A stretch of DNA of 64,000 bases. It comes from Vibrio tapetis subsp. tapetis (lineage in GTDB: Bacteria > Pseudomonadota > Gammaproteobacteria > Enterobacterales > Vibrionaceae). This document shows, one piece after another, positions 59,888-64,000 of this stretch (position 1 is its first letter; each line of letters starts with the position of its first letter). The notes beneath the pieces are model-generated. The model saw only the letters and a list, made by a program, of their open reading frames with translations. It did no database searches and was not told the origin of the DNA. Both the position numbers and the translations under genes were made by a program. The DNA lies in NCBI RefSeq assembly GCF_900233005.1, contig NZ_LT960611.1:2976001-3040000 (forward strand). The letters are read 5' to 3'.

Positions 59888-59903
59888 TCATCCTAAAGTC
59901 TAA
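59888..59903. promoter_or_regulatory. Candidate CrbR operator 3 (upstream of acs)
   Basis: TCATCC-TAAA-GTCTAA: perfect GTCTAA half, weak left half, 4-bp centre, 82 bp before the acs ATG. Position fits direct activation. Confidence 0.45.
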
Positions 59904-59985
59904 TTGTAGAAAACTCGGGAGTAGCAGAAAGTGAATACAAACCATTGGAATTAAAAATGGAACAGCCCAATTCAAGGAGAGCACG

Positions 59986-61935
59986 ATGAGTGAAGGAAAC
60001 GTTTATCCAGTAAAGCAGAATATTAAAGCCACGACTCATGCAGATGAAGATACTTACCTAGCAATGTACCAGCAGTCTGTCTCTGATCCTGAAAAATTTT
60101 GGGGCGAACATGGAAAGATCGTAGACTGGATAAAACCTTACACCCAAGTTAAACAGACTTCATTTGATACAGGCCACGTCGATATACGCTGGTTTGAAGA
60201 CGGAACTCTCAACGTTTCAGCGAACTGTATCGACCGTCACCTAGCTGAACGTGGCGACGAAGTTGCCATCATTTGGGAAGGTGATGACCCAGCAGATGAT
60301 AAAACGCTCACCTTCAATGAACTTCACCAAGAAGTATGTCGTTTTTCCAACGTTTTAAAAGAACAAGGCGTACACAAAGGTGATGTGGTTTGTCTCTACA
60401 TGCCTATGGTGCCAGAAGCAGCAGTTGCCATGCTTGCTTGTACTCGCATCGGCGCCGTTCATACGGTGGTATTTGGTGGCTTCTCACCAGAGGCACTGTC
60501 TGGCAGAATCATCGACTCCAACGCTAAAGTTGTCGTTACAGCAGATGAAGGCGTCCGTGGTGGCCGCGCTGTGCCACTGAAAAAGAATGTAGATGAAGCT
60601 CTAACTAACCCAGAAGTTAAAAATATCAGTAAAGTACTGGTACTTAAACGTACTGGCGGTGATGTTGAATGGCATGAACACCGTGACGTTTGGTGGCACG
60701 AGGCGACCGCTAAGGTATCTGACCACTGCCCACCTGAAGAAATGAAAGCTGAAGATCCTCTCTTTATTCTTTACACATCCGGTTCAACTGGCAAGCCAAA
60801 AGGTGTGCTGCATACCACCGGTGGTTATTTAGTTTATGCCACCATGACGTTCAAATACGTATTTGATTATCAACAAGGCGAGACATTCTGGTGTACTGCG
60901 GATGTAGGCTGGATCACAGGCCACACTTATCTTGTTTACGGCCCACTTGCGAACGGGGCTAAAACCATCCTATTTGAAGGTGTACCTAATTACCCTAAAA
61001 CCAATCGCATGAGCGAGGTTGTCGACAAACACCAAGTTAATATTCTTTATACGGCACCAACAGCTATCCGTGCATTGATGGCGAAAGGTAAAGAAGCGAT
61101 CGAAGGCACATCTCGAGACAGCTTACGCATTATGGGCTCAGTAGGTGAACCTATTAACCCAGAAGCTTGGGAGTGGTACTACAAAACCATCGGTGACGAA
61201 AAATCACCAATTGTAGATACATGGTGGCAAACTGAAACCGGTGGCATTTTGATTGCACCACTACCAGGCGCTACGGATCTTAAACCAGGCTCAGCGACTC
61301 GTCCATTCTTTGGTGTACAACCTGCATTGGTCGACAATATGGGTAACATCATCGAAGGTGCAGCAGACGGCAACTTGGTTATTCTCGATTCTTGGCCGGG
61401 GCAAATGCGTACCGTTCACGGTGATCACGAGCGCTTCGAACAAACCTACTTCTCTACCTTTAAAGGCATGTACTTCACCAGTGACGGAGCTCGCCGCGAT
61501 GAAGATGGCTACTACTGGATCACTGGTCGAGTAGACGACGTTTTAAATGTGTCAGGCCACCGTATGGGCACCGCTGAAATAGAATCGGCACTCGTCGCAT
61601 TTGATAAAATAGCTGAAGCCGCAATTGTCGGCGTCCCTCATGATATTAAGGGCCAAGCGATATACGCGTACATCACACTCAATGATGGAGAGTTCCCAAC
61701 CGCAGAACTGCATAAAGAGGTCAAAGATTGGGTCCGAAAAGAAATTGGACCAATTGCCACTCCAGACGTGCTGCACTGGACCGACTCTCTACCTAAAACA
61801 CGTTCAGGAAAAATTATGCGTCGAATTTTGCGAAAAATCGCAACTGGAGACACAAGCAACCTAGGCGACACATCTACTCTGGCAGACCCTAGTGTGGTTG
61901 AGAAACTGATCGAAGAAAATCACAGCCTAGCATAA
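59986..61935 (+). CDS. acs: Acetyl-CoA synthetase
   Basis: Activates acetate to acetyl-CoA via acetyl-AMP, high-affinity acetate scavenging. 649 residues. ATP loop [15 protein letters not shown] (about 263-277), WWQTETGG motif (about 411-418), and the C-terminal [11 protein letters not shown], whose lysine is the regulatory acetylation site in this family. AAGGAG ribosome site. CrbSR-controlled in V. cholerae. In this window it lies downstream of a candidate CrbR site. Ends in a terminator. Confidence 0.98.
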   Translation: MSEGNVYPVKQNIKATTHADEDTYLAMYQQSVSDPEKFWGEHGKIVDWIKPYTQVKQTSFDTGHVDIRWFEDGTLNVSANCIDRHLAERGDEVAIIWEGDDPADDKTLTFNELHQEVCRFSNVLKEQGVHKGDVVCLYMPMVPEAAVAMLACTRIGAVHTVVFGGFSPEALSGRIIDSNAKVVVTADEGVRGGRAVPLKKNVDEALTNPEVKNISKVLVLKRTGGDVEWHEHRDVWWHEATAKVSDHCPPEEMKAEDPLFILYTSGSTGKPKGVLHTTGGYLVYATMTFKYVFDYQQGETFWCTADVGWITGHTYLVYGPLANGAKTILFEGVPNYPKTNRMSEVVDKHQVNILYTAPTAIRALMAKGKEAIEGTSRDSLRIMGSVGEPINPEAWEWYYKTIGDEKSPIVDTWWQTETGGILIAPLPGATDLKPGSATRPFFGVQPALVDNMGNIIEGAADGNLVILDSWPGQMRTVHGDHERFEQTYFSTFKGMYFTSDGARRDEDGYYWITGRVDDVLNVSGHRMGTAEIESALVAFDKIAEAAIVGVPHDIKGQAIYAYITLNDGEFPTAELHKEVKDWVRKEIGPIATPDVLHWTDSLPKTRSGKIMRRILRKIATGDTSNLGDTSTLADPSVVEKLIEENHSLA

Positions 61936-61950
61936 TCAACAGGCCTCAAG

Positions 61951-61976
61951 AAAAGCCAAGCAGTTGCTTGGCTTTT
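61951..61976 (+). terminator. Rho-independent terminator of acs
   Basis: AAAAGCCAAGC-AGTT-GCTTGGCTTTT with T tract, 16 bases after acs. Confidence 0.93.
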
Positions 61977-62133
61977 TTCTCTAATCTCCTTAAAAGCACC
62001 ATTGATATAGAAAATTATTTCAAATACCCCGCCCCACTAGATAGTTTTTCTACCATTCACTCATTTAGACTAATAAATAACAATTTATTCCTGTTGATTG
62101 AATGTAAAACTACGCTCACTTTCCTCTTACTCT

Positions 62134-63051
62134 ATGGCAACAATGAACAAACAAATTATCATCTCCATTACTTTCCTTTCGGTTTGTCTTATCTGGGGAA
62201 CCACGTGGATGGCCATGAAGATTGCGGTTGAGTCGATCCCACCGATCACAGCAACAGGACTGCGTTTCCTACTCTCTGCACCATTAGTGATTTTGATTGC
62301 TAAGGCAATGAAACAACCACTTATGTTTCCAAAAGGTCAACGGGGCTTTATGGGAGCGGTGGCGTTGTTGTACTTTGCTATTCCATTCACATTGATGATC
62401 GTCGGTGAGCAATACATTTCTTCTGGATTGGCTTCCATCATTTTTGCCAACATGCCTATCGCGGTTATGGCCATTTCAATGATCAGCCTGTCTCTTCGAC
62501 TGGCTCCACATCAAATTATAGGGCTAGCTACCGCTGTTATCTCATTGTGTTTCATTCTGTCAGGGGAATTAGAGATTGGCGACAATAACGATCAAGTCGG
62601 CACCTTGGCTCTGATCACAGCCGTTTTAATACACGCGGTGATGTATGTAATGACCCAAAAACACGGTAAGGGCATTCATGTCGTCACTTACAATGCGCTG
62701 CCATCCGCTATAGCCGCCGGATTATTGCTCATCACCGGTTGGCTATTTGAACAACCGACCACTGCCACTTTTTCAGCCGATTCTATTTATGCCGTCATCT
62801 ATCTCGGTGTGGTTGCGAGTGTTGTTGGAATCATTGCCTATTTCACACTAAACCAAATCACTTCTCCGTTCACCGCATCCCTTTGTTTCTTGATTTTCCC
62901 TATTGTGGCGCTACTGCTCGATGCCTGGGTAAACGGCAACCATTTATCTGTATTTTCACAGCAACTGCTGTTTCCATTGTTGATCGGTATTGTTGTCGCT
63001 AAAACAACTAAGCTTCCGTCTTGGTTGATCGCACGAGTCGACAAGCCTTAG
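62134..63051 (+). CDS. EamA/DMT family transporter
   Basis: About 305 residues, ten membrane helices in two EamA repeats. N-terminal ITFLSVCLIWGTTWMAMKIA is typical. I take ATG MATMNKQIIIS; the next ATG (62143) is equally possible, and neither has a clear ribosome site. A longer frame from a TTG is unlikely. Substrate unknown; family members export amino acids or metabolites. Unlinked functionally to acs, which ends in a terminator. Confidence 0.85.
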   Translation: MATMNKQIIISITFLSVCLIWGTTWMAMKIAVESIPPITATGLRFLLSAPLVILIAKAMKQPLMFPKGQRGFMGAVALLYFAIPFTLMIVGEQYISSGLASIIFANMPIAVMAISMISLSLRLAPHQIIGLATAVISLCFILSGELEIGDNNDQVGTLALITAVLIHAVMYVMTQKHGKGIHVVTYNALPSAIAAGLLLITGWLFEQPTTATFSADSIYAVIYLGVVASVVGIIAYFTLNQITSPFTASLCFLIFPIVALLLDAWVNGNHLSVFSQQLLFPLLIGIVVAKTTKLPSWLIARVDKP

Positions 63052-63064
63052 TGTCATAATTCCT

Positions 63065-63091
63065 GCCCAAGTGATCCTCCTTCACTTGGGC
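63065..63091 (+). terminator. Terminator of the EamA gene
   Basis: GCCCAAGTGA-TCCTCCT-TCACTTGGGC hairpin followed by ATCTTTATTT. Confidence 0.75.
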
Positions 63092-63160
63092 ATCTTTATT
63101 TAACCTTCCTCACAAATTTCCATTCCCCTGACATTAACTTAGGGAGATTAGACCAGTATT

Positions 63161-63191
63161 TTGCTGCTAATTGCGCTGAATTGTCTATAAT
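63161..63191 (+). promoter_or_regulatory. Candidate promoter of aroQ-accB
   Basis: Consensus TATAAT at 63186-63191, with TTGCTG (63161-63166) 19 bp upstream. The start would be near 63198, about 100 bases before aroQ. Confidence 0.5.
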
Positions 63192-63300
63192 CGACAGTTA
63201 ATCTCTGCCGAAGTCCATATTCAGATAAAATGTGAGACTTTGGGTTAAGAAAAATGGAAAGGCGGATTTTACGTCCTAGATAACGGAAGATAGGCTCAAG

Positions 63301-63750
63301 ATGTCAGCGAAATCGAGAATTCTGGTACTTAACGGCCCAAATTTAAATTTGCTTGGTTTGAGAGAACCTGCGCACTACGGTTCGCAAACGCTTGAACAGA
63401 TTGTCCACAACTTGCATCAACAAGCTGAAAATATCGATGTAGAGCTAACGCATCTGCAGTCAAATCGTGAGTATGAGCTTATTGAAGCCATTCACGCAGC
63501 GTACGATTGTGTGGATTTCATCATTATCAATCCGGCCGCATTTACCCATACAAGTGTCGCTTTACGTGACGCACTACTTGGGGTTGCGATTCCATTTATT
63601 GAAGTGCACCTATCTAATGTGCACAGCCGAGAACCTTTCCGCCACCACTCTTATCTTTCAGATAAAGCAGTCGGTGTGATTTGCGGTTTAGGGGCGCAAG
63701 GATACCAATTTGCTTTGACCGCTGCGGTAAACCACCTGCAGTCAAAGTAG
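63301..63750 (+). CDS. aroQ: 3-dehydroquinate dehydratase, type II
   Basis: Third step of the shikimate pathway, dehydrating 3-dehydroquinate by trans elimination. 149 residues. N-terminal [18 protein letters not shown] with the catalytic tyrosine of the flexible loop (near 26) and arginine (near 21), [17 protein letters not shown], and [17 protein letters not shown] with the catalytic histidine near 102. Precedes accB, the usual aroQ-accBC order of gamma-proteobacteria. Confidence 0.97.
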   Translation: MSAKSRILVLNGPNLNLLGLREPAHYGSQTLEQIVHNLHQQAENIDVELTHLQSNREYELIEAIHAAYDCVDFIIINPAAFTHTSVALRDALLGVAIPFIEVHLSNVHSREPFRHHSYLSDKAVGVICGLGAQGYQFALTAAVNHLQSK

Positions 63751-63811
63751 TTACTGATCGCTATGTGATGCCTTAAAGGCAAGTCATTAAACAGATAAAG
63801 AGAAAGACAAC

Positions 63812-64000
63812 ATGGATATTCGTAAAATTAAGAAGCTGATTGAGTTGGTTGAAGAATCTGGCATTGCTGAACTAGAAATCTCTGAAGGTGAAGAGTCAGT
63901 ACGCATCAGCCGTCACAGCCCAGCACCAGTTGCTGCTCCAATACAATATGCAGCAGCACCTGCGCCAGTTGCGGCTCCAGTAGCAGCGGCTCCGGCAGCA
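63812..64000 (+). CDS. accB: Biotin carboxyl carrier protein of acetyl-CoA carboxylase (partial, runs off the window)
   Basis: First step of fatty acid synthesis: carries biotin between carboxylase and transferase. The first 63 codons are present: [35 protein letters not shown], then an alanine- and proline-rich linker that continues past the end. The biotinyl domain with its lysine would lie beyond the window. AAAGAGAAAG precedes the ATG. Follows aroQ after 61 bp, so co-transcribed. Confidence 0.95.
   Translation, partial: MDIRKIKKLIELVEESGIAELEISEGEESVRISRHSPAPVAAPIQYAAAPAPVAAPVAAAPAA

Overview
The window is a chromosomal segment of a gamma-proteobacterium, almost certainly a Vibrio (chromosome 1 type). 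The evidence is a full-length AphA quorum-sensing regulator, an ArgH fused to an N-acetyltransferase domain, a CrbS/CrbR acetate-switch locus next to acs, and Vibrionaceae-like gene order and protein sequences. No rRNA, tRNA, CRISPR array or prophage was recognised. Most of the window is well-ordered core genome. The only clear mobile element is a group II intron at about 48.3-50.4 kb.

Layout. 0.2-6.9 kb: arginine biosynthesis. argC-argB-argG run leftward, argH follows behind its own ArgR operator, and argE diverges from argC across a second ArgR operator. 7-10.7 kb: ppc, then aphA with a long leader that contains a LuxR/HapR-like site and a stretch complementary to Qrr small RNAs. 10.7-16.1 kb: methionine regulon (metF, metBL, metJ) with tandem MetJ boxes. 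16.1-17.9 kb: a single-domain malic enzyme and rpmE. 18.1-26.4 kb: the conserved priA-cytR-ftsN-hslVU-menA-rraA-zapB block, with a CRP site before cytR and a sigma-32-like promoter before hslVU. 26.7-33.4 kb: glpX, a SufR-like cysteine-rich regulator, three small genes of unclear role, tpiA, pfkA and fieF. 33.6-38.1 kb: a chemoreceptor followed by cpxP and the divergent cpxRA, with a perfect CpxR box. 38.2-44.5 kb: trmL, fxsA, aspA, dcuA, dsbD.

44.7-61.9 kb is an acetate/C4 metabolism region: crbR (response regulator), a MarC-family protein, a DUF4212 plus sodium:solute symporter pair, the group II intron, a Fur-box-controlled pair (unknown ORF plus class II fumarase fumC), crbS (transporter-like sensor hybrid kinase), an MFS transporter, a cyclic-nucleotide/CBS/DUF294 signalling protein, a DEDD exonuclease, and acs. 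I find a GTCTAA-type inverted repeat with a 4-bp centre upstream of the symporter operon, the CBS/DUF294 gene and acs. It is a candidate CrbR operator. Two ArcA-like boxes also lie before the symporter genes. 62.1-64 kb: an EamA transporter, aroQ and the start of accB, which runs off the window.

How it fits together: the window holds opposed glycolytic and gluconeogenic enzymes (pfkA, glpX, tpiA), anaplerosis (ppc, malic enzyme), fumarate handling (aspA, dcuA, fumC) and acetate scavenging (symporter, acs), under global regulators whose sites can be read directly (ArgR, MetJ, CRP, CpxR, Fur, sigma-32). The most unusual points are the intron lodged between the symporter gene and its own terminator, the shared candidate CrbR motif, the Fur-controlled unknown gene before fumC, and the Qrr complementarity in the aphA leader.
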